Shown piece by piece: positions 49,701-59,704 of a stretch of 64,000 bases of DNA; within the stretch, counting starts at the first letter, position 1; each line of letters opens with the position of its first letter. The notes under the pieces are model-generated. The model was not told the origin of the DNA. It did not search any database and saw only the letters and a program-made list of their open reading frames with translations. The stretch covers positions 434,001-498,000 of the forward strand of contig JAFCMP010000457.1 in assembly GCA_017506865.1 (NCBI GenBank). Direction: 5' to 3'. The DNA is from Tribonema minus (lineage: Eukaryota; Sar; Xanthophyceae; Tribonematales; Tribonemataceae). A program made the translations under genes and the position numbers.

Positions 49701-52454
49701 GCCCCTTTGACCATCTGACGTTCCATGGATTTGTCCATTCATTACGCCAGCAACACCTCTCAAAGTATCTGTTTATGGGGCGGTGATACTTCCTGCCGTG
49801 CTTCGTGATGACCGCAAGGGTCGGTTTCCCAGGAATCTATTTAAGTTGCACACATGGGAAATGCAGAATTGTAGGATGAAGGGGGGCTGGTGCAGTCAGC
49901 ACAATGTCTTCGGAAGCTGACTCAAGCTGACTTGTCAGCCACTGAGATTACGGACAACGCGCTGGGACAGCACAGCCCGGACAGCGCAATTCAAGACTTC
50001 TGTGCAAGCTTAGGTTGTGTTGCAGTGCAAGCACCCTTTCTGCATCTTGGCCCTGATGTGGGTACTTCAAGTTTTGAAGTCATCCTACCCTGATAGACTG
50101 CATCGACCACAGTCAATTTTTTTCGGTGGCGGCAAGAGATGGCTTGCTCCTGACTGACTTGGCTTGGCTCGCCCTTTTGCTGCTGGTGAACAACAGGCAA
50201 GAGGACATGCCCTTCTCAGTGGAGGGCATCACACCTGATCTCATCATCAACCCACACGCCATCCCCAGGTACACAAACGTACACCAAACGCACTTGTCAC
50301 ATCTTTGTGCACTACCACTGTCGTCAAGTGCACAAGGCTGTTGATGAAGCGCCCTGATATGTCCCTGGCTAAGGGGAAGCATTGTGCTCTTTTTCAAATG
50401 GAGCGCAGGTGATCATTGTGTGCGTGCTTGACTGTCTTGTTTAGCAGCATGGTGAATCCGGGCATTGCCGCATTTATGATATGCCAGCTGCACTTGCAAG
50501 CGAGCTAACTTGTGTGCTTCAGCAGATTACAGATGGCCACCAGCTCTTACGGCAATGAATGAGCACTCCTCACTGGCTCATACACGACTGCCTTATGTTT
50601 TGTGCGCAGTCGCATGACCATCGCGCATCTCATCGAGACACTCATGGGCAAGTTTGGGCTGCTGGTGGGCACTGAGGGTGATGCCACGCCATTCACAGAC
50701 GTGACTGTTGCGGACATCAGCAGCCGTCTGCATCAGGTACGTCTGGCAGACTCATGACGTACACCTTGGCTTTGCGATGCATCAGTGAGGTCGAGCAGCA
50801 GCTAAAAGTGCTTGCAGCATGTGAGTTTCGAAGTGGGCGTCACGCCAGTGCATGGCCTGGTGTCATATTGTACCTGTACTGCACTGCACATTCAGCACCT
50901 GTTTTGTTCCCCTTGAGTGATAACTAGTGCCCACAGTAGTGCTGTGCCTGGCTGCAGTATCCACCAAGTGCCCCAGTGCATCAAGCGCGCACGTGCATGC
51001 CAGTTGCAGGAGACCACGCTTATACGCTCATATGCTTGCAAATTTTGCCAGTCACAGCTCCAACCGCAGTGGCGGAACGCAGCAGACGATGCGCTGCACT
51101 GCTGATTTCGTGATGTTATAGAGGATAGTTTCACTGGTTTTCCTCCAGGTGTGAGACAGCACCTCAACAGCACTATAACCAGACGCTTGAATCTGCAGAC
51201 CTGCGTTTGCTGGCTGGCCTGCATCTAGCACACTGTCCCACTGCGCAACAGAGGTCGACGGAACCATTTATCTCGTAGCAGTACACTCGAAGTTTGAACA
51301 TTGGCATGGCATACGACCATAACTCACATGCAGCATTTCAGATGCCCATTCCCCTATTCCTGACCTGCCACCCTCTTCGCTGTCTCTGCCTGCAACGGCT
51401 ACAGATGGGCTACCAGAAGCACGGCAACGAGACCATGTACAGCGGGCACACGGGCCGCATGCTCACCTCCAAGGTCTTCCTGGGGCCCACCTTCTACCAG
51501 CGCCTCAAGCACTTGGTGGACGACAAGATCCACAGCCGCTCGCGCGGCCCCGTGGCCATGCTCACCAGACAGCCCATGGAGGGCCGCGCGCGCGACGGCG
51601 GGTTGCGCATGGGGGAGATGGAGCGCGACTGCCTCATCAGCCACGGCTGCGCCAACTTCCTGCGCGATCGGCTGTTCCTCAACAGCGACGCGTACCGCGT
51701 GCACGTGTGCAACCGCTGCGGGCTCATCGCCATCGCCAACTTGCGCAAGCAGTCGTTCGAGGTGAGAGCCGTTTTTCTGCTGATGGAAGGCTTGCATTGC
51801 TCATGCACTCAAGCACATCATTCTGTGTTCCATGCACTATGAGTACTGGTCAACGCCCTGTGGCTAGACAGGCATGTATTGCTTCGTGCCATCCCCTGTC
51901 CGCAACTCAGTCTGTATGTCGTTGTTGCCACCAGCCCCTCATATCCTACACAGATGCTTTCCAGAGTTGCTTGCGCTGTCAGCAGTAGAGCAGCTCCAAT
52001 GCGAAAGCACTCATTTCTTTACTGATAATTCTCTTGGTGCTAGATTGCACATGGTGCTCAGCGACCCCCCTCATTGTTGTAGCACCTTGAAGGCAATCAT
52101 GCTGTTGGATCACTATGGTGCAACTCCGTGCTGAATCACTACACCCGTCACCGTGGCATGTATCGCGACTCATTAGTGCCATGCAACTGAAGGTCTCATG
52201 CAACTCGTGCCACGCGCACTCATGCGCCGAGCATCAAGGTCACGCACTTGTTGCCTTCAAAACGGCTTCACTGATCACGCTCTGTTGCCGTTGCTGCTGC
52301 ATCACAGTGCCGCGGGTGCCGCAACAAGACGGACATCAGCCAAGTGCACATCCCGTACGCGTGCAAGCTGCTGTTCCAGGAGCTCATGGCCATGTGCATT
52401 GCGCCGCGCATGTTTGTGGACGAATCGAGCGGCGTCAAGCGCGTGCATTTCTGA
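37719..52454 (+). CDS. RPB2: RPB2, second-largest subunit of RNA polymerase II
   Basis: RPB2 forms the wall, lobe and hybrid-binding half of the Pol II active centre (family knowledge). Twenty-two exons join in frame to 1196 residues: 37719-37742, 38874-39038, 39479-39613, 40090-40148, 40614-40686, 41296-41438, 41703-41818, 42353-42429, 43020-43132, 43567-43726, 44255-44550, 44753-45188, 45541-45954, 46430-46662, 47259-47351, 47688-47846, 48932-48992, 49551-49681, 50197-50268, 50610-50736, 51405-51761, 52308-52454. Hallmarks in order: [111 protein letters not shown]. The C-terminal zinc site has Cys 1131, 1134, 1149 and 1152, split by the last intron. Introns 5 and 6 begin with GC. The first exon encodes only eight residues. 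All core motifs are intact. Confidence 0.97.
40674..40930 (+). repeat. Tandem triplication of an RPB2 exon-intron junction
   Basis: A unit of about 95 bases starts inside exon 5 (cgacaag), includes its GC donor (gcaagtattc) and runs to catgtcatgtaca. It is followed by a shortened second copy (about 58 bases, internal part missing) and a third near-full copy. Each copy keeps cgacaaggcaagtattc, so three identical GC donors lie in a row at about 40687, 40785 and 40842. The first is the one that fits the protein. Confidence 0.93.
42914..43005 (+). repeat. 46-bp tandem duplication
   Basis: The block atgctttgtctgattg then gcaacgtgccacgctcac is repeated at a 46-base offset with few changes (gcaatgtgccacgctcac). 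It lies in RPB2 intron 8, immediately before the acceptor of exon 43020-43132. Confidence 0.85.
48175..48686. mobile_element. MITE-like element with terminal inverted repeats (RPB2 intron 16)
   Basis: The left end reads gtcatgtcgctatt, then gaagccggccg, then cacctaat. The right end, read on the opposite strand, gives gtcatgtcgctatt, then gaaagccggccg, then cacctaat. The inverted arms are about 40 bases and the whole is about 510 bases, with a second inverted pair further in (gcttatatt). There is no transposase ORF. It lies wholly in the intron between exons 47688-47846 and 48932-48992. Target-site duplications are not clear. Confidence 0.75.
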
Positions 52455-53506
52455 GCCTGCCTGCTGATGAGGATGCGGCAGTCCTACAGGCACGGTTGCT
52501 TGGGGCATCACGTGCTGGACTTGCCATGTGGCAGACTTGCGTGCGCGAGGGCGATACACACGCCGTACAAGCATAATTGATACACACAACCCATGACACA
52601 CTGTTCTTTGAGTACTTTGCTTGCTCGCTCCACGACGGTTGTGGCGCAGGCAATAAGTTTTGCCGCTCAACTTAACGAGCATGCTGTGCCTCTTGCACAA
52701 TGGGGTGCGTTGTCAACAGGAGCATGCGTGGAGCAGCCCACTGTGCTGAGACGACTCAAGGACTGCCTCATGTCGTCAACACAAATGTCATGCAAGCAAT
52801 TCCACAAACCCTTCGCAATTGACGTGGGCTTGTGAAGCCTGCCGAGCATTGTTGTTGATTGCATTGCATTGCCATTTTACTGGGGCGTTGGTGGCGGCAG
52901 TGAAAGCAATCCATCTACTGTACTGCAAACCGCTTGAAAGCCCGCAACAAGAGGATACTTGAGGTGTAGGTGCAGTTGTGTGAATTGCACAGGTCAAGAC
53001 CTCCGAGCATTATTCGGAGTGTTCGTGTCAACGTGCAGCTATCACAGCCACCCAAGTGCCCATTTGCAATTGGAGTGCACTCATCATCATCCCTTGTGCA
53101 TAGCCACCTTACGCTTTGTAAGTAGAGCAGTCGAGTGATGGATCTGCTCTGAAATCTGTACATGCCGGCTGTGCACAACACAAATCGACATGCTTACACA
53201 ACTTCACAACACTGGACTCAGATTGCAGGTGAACTTACAGCAGGTCATGACAGCGCAGTGACAGTACTACACCAGTGCTGCAGTTGCAGTTGCGGTCATT
53301 GCACTGCGCCTGCGCATACGATGCCATCACTCAAAATACCTGCTACATTTTTTTCACCTGTGTAGCATCATAGCTTCATGGCAGACGTAGATTTCCATGC
53401 AGCGTTCGAAGGCAAGCAGTGCAGGGAGATGTCGTATCAAGGCAGGACATACATTTATAAACAAGAGTGCTGTCATGCGGCTGTACTGCAGCGAAGGACA
53501 GAATTG
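52455..53506. other. Convergent spacer between RPB2 and LAMTOR2
   Basis: RPB2 (plus) and LAMTOR2 (minus) converge here, so it should hold both 3' UTRs. I see no supported gene; the ORFs are short, lack domains and overlap on both strands. Confidence 0.45.
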
Positions 53507-53893
53507 CTATAAAGGCTCTATCTGAGACATCTGGTCATCGAAATACCTCTGCAATGCCTCCAACTTGGCCTTGATGAGACCAAATTTGACGCTCTCCTGT
53601 GCATATACACATACCAAGTATTCGCCCCCTGTTGAGGCAACGCCTAACCGGCCCTTCTCCAGTTGCAGCAGCATCACCTTCAGTCCGCCTCCCTTGATGT
53701 TGTCCTTGCCGCACACCTCAAATTCTGTCCATATGTTGGAGACTATGGCCGAGACTATCCTGTCGTCAAGCTCTGCTAGACCCTCCCCTGCGCTCCCCAG
53801 CAAAGCGCCATCCCGCTGAAGCAGCAGGCTAGCAGTGATACCGTCATAGTTCACAACGTCCAGCGCTAGCGGAATCTGCTTGGCACGCAGCAT
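53507..53893 (-). CDS. LAMTOR2: LAMTOR2-like Ragulator subunit (roadblock/LC7 domain)
   Basis: This is an uninterrupted frame of 128 residues. I chose the ATG at 53893 because it gives MLRAK, like the MLRPK start of the animal protein; the frame stays open 14 codons upstream. The whole length is one roadblock domain: GITASLLLQRDGALLG, then VSAIVSNIWTEFE, LKVMLLQLEKGRLGVA, YLVCVYAQESVKFGLIKAK, and a final helix. LAMTOR2 pairs with LAMTOR3 in the Ragulator complex, which anchors Rag GTPases and TORC1 signalling at lysosome-like membranes (family knowledge). Length and motif order match the family closely. It has no introns, unlike its neighbours. A plus-strand gene starts 155 bases upstream. 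Confidence 0.9.
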   Translation of the reverse strand: MLRAKQIPLALDVVNYDGITASLLLQRDGALLGSAGEGLAELDDRIVSAIVSNIWTEFEVCGKDNIKGGGLKVMLLQLEKGRLGVASTGGEYLVCVYAQESVKFGLIKAKLEALQRYFDDQMSQIEPL

Positions 53894-54048
53894 CGGAGTC
53901 TCACTCTTTTTTTTTTTGCAACTTTGAACCAACACTTCAAGTCAAACTTCAAGTCTTAATTTATTCCGTCATGCAAAATGGCTTGCCACAGCGCCAATTG
54001 TAGATGATTGAGGTGTGTTGAAAGATACCAGCACACACACCAACCCAC
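53894..54048. promoter_or_regulatory. Short divergent promoter region
   Basis: This 155-base interval lies between the start codons of LAMTOR2 (minus) and the small unknown gene (plus), if the latter is real. It would then serve both. A run of T (A on the minus strand) at about 53908-53918 lies just upstream of LAMTOR2. The role is inferred from position. Confidence 0.35.
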
Positions 54049-54432
54049 ATGCTCAGGTTCTTGTGCGGAATATGCGGAAGCTGTGAGCGTGAGGCAGACA
54101 GCTCTGCGGCGGAGCACAACAATCAAGGGTACAGAAGACCCACTCAAGGCGCAAGGCATGTGATCATCAGGTACCCACCAGCACGAACTGTCGACAACCT
54201 TGTCTCCGTGAGGTGCTATGATGAGAGGAGCAAGGCGGTGTATTTTGCTGGCCTCGCGAAACCTGGGTTCAAATTGGAGTTATGTTTTCCTGATGAGGAT
54301 TCCATCAAGGTAGATGTCGCGAGCAGGAGACTGAATAATCAAAGCGCCAGCGAGAGACTCTCTGCAAGACCAGACCTCAAGTATGTTCTGATTGAGTGGA
54401 AGGACGGTGCCCTTACACTCACAGGTCTGTGA
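54049..54432 (+). CDS. Small uncharacterised protein
   Basis: An open frame of 127 codons begins MLRFLCGICGSCEREAD and ends KDGALTLTGL with a TGA stop. The start is cysteine-rich. The rest is predicted to be mostly beta-strand (HVIIRYPPARTVDNLVSV, KAVYFAGLAKPGFKLELCF, LKYVLIEWKDGALTL). I recognise no family. It may have further exons, or it may be a chance ORF. Its favour rests on the divergent position next to LAMTOR2 and the protein-like composition. Confidence 0.35.
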   Translation: MLRFLCGICGSCEREADSSAAEHNNQGYRRPTQGARHVIIRYPPARTVDNLVSVRCYDERSKAVYFAGLAKPGFKLELCFPDEDSIKVDVASRRLNNQSASERLSARPDLKYVLIEWKDGALTLTGL

Positions 54433-56209
54433 ACCTCTAGCCTCGTGCATGGGTTGATGCTGTCAGGGCATGGGGATTCTGGTGGCAGCCATCTGTCTGA
54501 TGCAAACAATGGGTCAAGAGTCACGTCCGGGGCTCTAGCGTCCGCGTGCCGACGAATTAGCATATGCGATGACGAGCCGAAATACAATTCATTGCCTTTG
54601 TGCTTGCACCTTCTTTTGGGCCCCCTGCTGCTGCACCTGGGCAATTGTCATTCTTGTCCTGCGTAGAATAACCACGTTGCCGGGTGCATGCCATGCCATA
54701 CATGTCCATCCCTTGCAACGCACATTGCACGCGTATGGACGGACACAAGGGTCTCAAGTGCATTCGGGCATGCAACACTTTCGGCAAAGTTGCAAAAGAG
54801 TTGTCATCATGTCAATGTGCAGGTGCGGAGGCGGGACGCGGCAAGCAGCAAGGCAAATTAGCCAATGAAGGCCGGATGCAGCACTAGAGAAATAGGGCAA
54901 ATTGGCCATCATCAGCAAGTGCACCTCGATGCGTCTCACAGAGGGGCCTGGCTTTGATTTGATGTTGGCGCAAACGACACCGGTCCACAAATTTCGGGCA
55001 AGTGCAAAGGACGTGTCTTGCTGGTGTTGAGGGTATGCTGCAGTGCCTGCAATAGAAGTATTTATGATGTGGCCAAGCATTCAAAGTGCCACGCTTGCAT
55101 GTCTTCACGCACACAGGCGCAAATCAAACATTCATACGAGTGTTTCTAGGGTTCCCCTGCAGCGGCATTGCGTCGCGGCATCAATGCAGTTCTTGGCGGG
55201 TGACGTGGAAACTGCACCAAATGTGGGGTCCGCAGTCTATTGGGTACACAAGCTGCTCATAAGAGGCAAAACAGATTTCACAGAGCTTCAAAGTCTGCAT
55301 GGGCACGTTGAAGGCGTCACAACGACCACCTGTGTCACAGGGGTCTGCATTGGAGTCGCAACAGTCGTGGTCACAGCATCGCAGTAATACATCCTGTTGA
55401 TGAGCTCGCCAATGCGGTCCACCCCCTGGCTGTTTGACCGCACCCCCCTCACACGAACCAGGGAGAGAGGTGCCAGACTGATGACATGGTAATCAACAGC
55501 ATGACGATGCATTGCATCAGACATACACACTGCACACAATCAATTGCAGCGGTGTGACATTCTGCGGCAAGCAGGTTGTATTTGCTGGTTGCAATGGTAC
55601 AGTGATATCTTCAAGTACCAGAGTGGCGCAGCGCGACAACACAGCAGCTGCACTTGCGCGAGCGCGGCGACGCCAAGGTGAAGTGAAGCGATTGACACCA
55701 TCGGGGATCACAGCGCACAAGCATCGCCGGCAGAGATGAGTGCGGCAGTACGTACTCACTCGCAGCGTGCAGAGGCACCACAAGCTGTGATGAGCAGGGG
55801 AGCGTGCACAGGCCACAAAGACATGTGCAAAGCACCGCTCAAACTACCCCAGCTGCCAGCTCTAACTGTTGTTTGCCAGTGATGAGTGAGATTGGCACAA
55901 CTCCCTGGTCATTGGTGAAACCTACCACCAGCAGGCTGCTGACGCTAATATAGCAGGCATAGTGGCATAGTCTGCACGCATGCTTCAACGCCTGGCAAAG
56001 TACTGTAGCAGCAGCGCTGTCGAGGAACACATGGACCTGCAAGACTCAGCCGTCACGCAAGTCAAGCCGTGATATGCAGCGAAATGCCAATGTTCACATT
56101 GACCATAGATGTGGAAACGGCTGTGTGTTGCGCTCTATGGCGCAATGCGGTCCCCCCCCAAACGCACTGCCCATTCCCCCCCTACCTGATACAACCCCCC
56201 CCCCCCCCC
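54433..56209. other. Spacer without a recognisable gene
   Basis: Many short ORFs overlap on both strands, with no domain and no consistent splice partners. C runs lie at about 56151-56165 and 56194-56210, next to the end of the HAD gene. I see no RNA gene. Confidence 0.4.
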
Positions 56210-59200
56210 TCATTCTCCATCCACAAACTGCCCACGCCGTCGTGTCGTCGGTACAGGCCCCGATAGAGCAGGGAGACCCAGCCTGGGGAGCAGTCCCGAG
56301 ATGCCCATGACTGTGTAGGCTTGTGGCCCCTGTGGTGCGGGCGGGTTGGCAATGAGGCACGACTGCCAGCCCGCTGCTGCTGCGCCTCCAATGTCGCGCT
56401 CCAAGTCGTCGCCGCAGTGCAGCGCTTCGGCAGCGTTGGTGAGGCCTGCTTTGTCCAGCGCCACGTCAAATATGGCGCGAGCCGGAAGCTCTGATCCAAT
56501 CTGCGAGATGTGAATGCAAGCATTCCAGATGATTCAGCCTCAGGTGCAATGTCAGACATGCACACAGTCTGGTCGCACTTCTGACAATGCTTGATATAAC
56601 ATTTGTATGGACGTGCGAGTGGTCATCATCTCATGATGGTGCAGCATACCAAGTAGATGGCCTATATGACGCATCATATGCGTACCCATACACCTCTCAA
56701 AGTCGCACAACGCTTGTTGCCACTTGTTGCCAGACATCCTATGATTTGCTGACAATGACACCAGACATTTTCGTATGATGGAGTGCAATGAAGTTTAGGT
56801 ATTGTTAGCATAGAGAAACGTGACCCCAACGAGCAAGTCACAGCTGTTTATGCAGGACCAGCAGAAGCGCAAACAGCCCCCAGATAAAGCAGACCTCTGC
56901 ACCATGCGTGTAATCAACCTGAGTACTGCTGAATTGACAAGGCATCATCAGCAGTAGAAGTATGGCCTGACCTGTCTTGAGGTGAGCACAAAGTCAAACA
57001 CCTCCAGTATCCCCAGGTTGAGCAGCACAGTAGGCAGCCGCTCATCCGCATTGGTCACTATACCCAGGAGAGGCCCTGTGCCCGCCTCTCGCCATTCAGC
57101 CAGCTTCTCCAGGGTCCTGGCAGCATCCGGCCGAAGCTCGTAAGCCTGCCAATGGAAGTGAAATCAACGTCAGATCCTTGGCACCATAATGCAAGATATT
57201 TCATGCTACAGATGATGCTGTGGAGAGTGTGAAAGCCTTTACAAGGTTACGACATTGCTGTGGCAGCTTTTTCGTGAGCCGTGGCTATGGGTCACACCAA
57301 AAGCACCGGCAAACGCTGGCTTGGCATAGCTAGAGAGTGTGTGACATGAGAGAAACAAGGGTGCTGCAAAGTCTCACACACGTTGCAGTGGTCGTTCCAG
57401 TACAACGGTATACAACAGTCATCAGATACTGGCCACAGTCCATACCTTGCAACTATGCGAATCTGTGGTAGGTGCTGGAGCAAAGCGCTGTAGGGGTTGC
57501 AACATGATTGTCATGCTCACATTGGCTCAGGATGACGAGGGTCATAAAATATGAGAAGGCGCTCGTGTTCAACTAGGCGTTTTGTCTGGACTTCACACCC
57601 AGACACAAAAATGACAAACTGCATTTCAATGATTGACATATTGCATATAAGCTGGCAATGCAACGAATGGTGAATGACTGCAATATCTGTGCTTTTCACA
57701 ATTACTTCAATCAGCATGTCCAAATATATATGAATCAGCAGGCAATACTGCAATTGGTTGGAAACGACAACACTATTTCTGCTCACACCAGAGCCTGCCT
57801 GGCCAAGTTGGCTCACCTCAGGGCCTGTGAATGTTTCATAGAACAGCTCATCAAACAGCTCCTCCATCACAGGGTCAACCATCTCACTGGGCGGAATGTT
57901 GTGCGCCTCCAGCGTCTCCACCAGCGCGTCGTACACCACGCCGTACCACCACTGGTGCGATGTCACGCCTGTCCCGCAGCCATAGCACGGCTGTGCTGCT
58001 GTGGCTGCGTTGAGTGCCTTGTCATATGCGGCCTGTGATGCGCAATTGGCGAGCAGGATGTAAACAAGTCAGATGGTGCAGTTGCTCCAACAAACACGTT
58101 GTTGAAATACGACTTGACAGACGCAATAGCAGCTCCATTTCAGTGTTCCATACCATGAAAAGGAACACCCATGGGCTGGGTTTTCGGCTTCAAAGGTCTG
58201 ATCTGATGGCAGAATTTGTACATGTGAACATTGAAGTGACCATGGGCACCTAAGATGGCCATCTCATACATACTAGTGCAATGCGCGACCAAAGATGGCT
58301 GCTGCTTCGCCATCGTGTGGGTATACCGCGCAATTGTGCGGAATGCTCAGGGACTCGGGCAGGCCTATCCCACACAGTTGCCTGCCTACCATTTGCAGTA
58401 CCACTTTGCGAGCTGCTCCTGACTAACAGCGACCAATTGATTTTTGTTAGCTGCATGATCGACAAGAAGATGATAGTACCAGAGACACACAGACAGCTGA
58501 CGCCGCTTTTGCTGTAGTCTGCCATTTGCGATTTGCGGCAAGGCGTCAGGCAGATGCCGCTAGGCTTTGCAAACGAACGCTGAGGTACTTGTAGTTGTGC
58601 TACTGCATAAAGCAACATTCAAATCAGGGGTTGATTCCGAATGCTTCCAGAGGCAAACGGTCGTGTGCACGTTCAAGCCACAGTGCCGTGCAAGGTGCAC
58701 CACAGCAGCGGCAGATGAAGTTGCCGAGGAGCACTCAACGTGTCGTCACGAGACTGCCTTGCACAAAGCGTCGCTGAGCTCTCCATTTCGCATGAGGCTG
58801 CAAACTATGCTTCCGGTAACACCAGTGCCAGCTTTAAAACTCGGCAGTGGCTGAACAATGAGTCCTGGGGGTAGTGCTTGCTGGGACAGTGCACTGTGAC
58901 CGTCACCGCAAACAGCTCCAGAAAACTGACGACGCTTGAGACCAAGCTCGCTGTATACAAGCATGCATCGTACTTCTACATGTATGATTGGACGGCTTCA
59001 CAGTATTAGCACAAGGTAAACGCATTGACATGAAGCAGCCATGGCAGCAAACAACCAATGTACAAGCTGCCATCTGTTATGATTTTGAAAGATTAAGGAA
59101 GGTGCTATTCTCGACGAAGAATACAGCAACGTCGCGGTGCACACTGGTTACGTGGCTTGCCTGGAAAAGGTCGGGTCCAGGGAGCCGTGCTAGGTACCCA

Positions 59201-59478
59201 TGTGCCTTCAGCAGGCTCTCCCTCAGGATCAGTCCCTTTGGTGACGCCAGCTGCAGCAGAGTGCCCTCAGCATCAAAGGTGATAAGCTTTGGCGCCGGCG
59301 GCAGAGGCACTGCCAACTCCTGCACGCCAGCCCTCACCAGCCTCCCCGCGCCGCCCGGCGCCATTGATGCCAGCGGTTTTGCTGCGCAGCGTGGTGCGCT
59401 AGGAGCAACAAAGCCGCTCGCCAACCCGGCTATGCACAGCAGCAGCGTGCAAGCCGCCGCCACTGCATGTGGTGCCAT
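56210..59478 (-). CDS. HAD-superfamily hydrolase, HDHD3-like, with N-terminal leader
   Basis: Four minus-strand exons join in phase 0: 59478-59161, 58032-57817, 57145-56972, 56500-56210, encoding 332 residues. The start carries a hydrophobic leader (AAACTLLLCIAGLASGFVAP) of signal-peptide type, then an Ala/Pro-rich stretch, which suggests plastid or secretory targeting. HAD motif I is FDAEGTL with the nucleophile Asp69. The cap region has WWYGVVYDALVETL. Motif II is GIVTNADER (Thr209) and motif IV is GDDLERD (Asp267/268). Motif III, normally K-P in G..KPDPxIF, reads GSELPARAIF, so the lysine is replaced by Leu241. The second Asp of motif I is also Glu71. Activity is therefore doubtful. The first intron can start with GC at 59160 or with GT nine bases later; both keep the frame and differ by three residues. 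Confidence 0.82.
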
Positions 59479-59704
59479 GCTTCTGTGCCTCCACCGTACG
59501 CAACACCCACGTCACCGCCCGCTGCAACTGCAGCACCAAAGCAGCTTTCAATGCTGCAGTCCGCCAGAGACTGGCTGCGACAGCACACGCTCCGCCAGCC
59601 TGCTCCTACTTTCGACCGCAAGTTCTCTACTGCAACTGGAACTTCAAAAACATTCGAACTTTGTGATACGCTCGACTGCAGTGGCAGTGCGACAGCAAGC
59701 GAAT
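59479..59704. promoter_or_regulatory. Shared divergent promoter (HAD gene / MIC19)
   Basis: These 226 bases separate the HAD start codon (59478, minus) from the MIC19 start codon (59705, plus). With so little room, the two genes probably share a bidirectional promoter. A plus-strand ORF covers the interval, but it merely continues upstream in the MIC19 frame. Confidence 0.5.
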
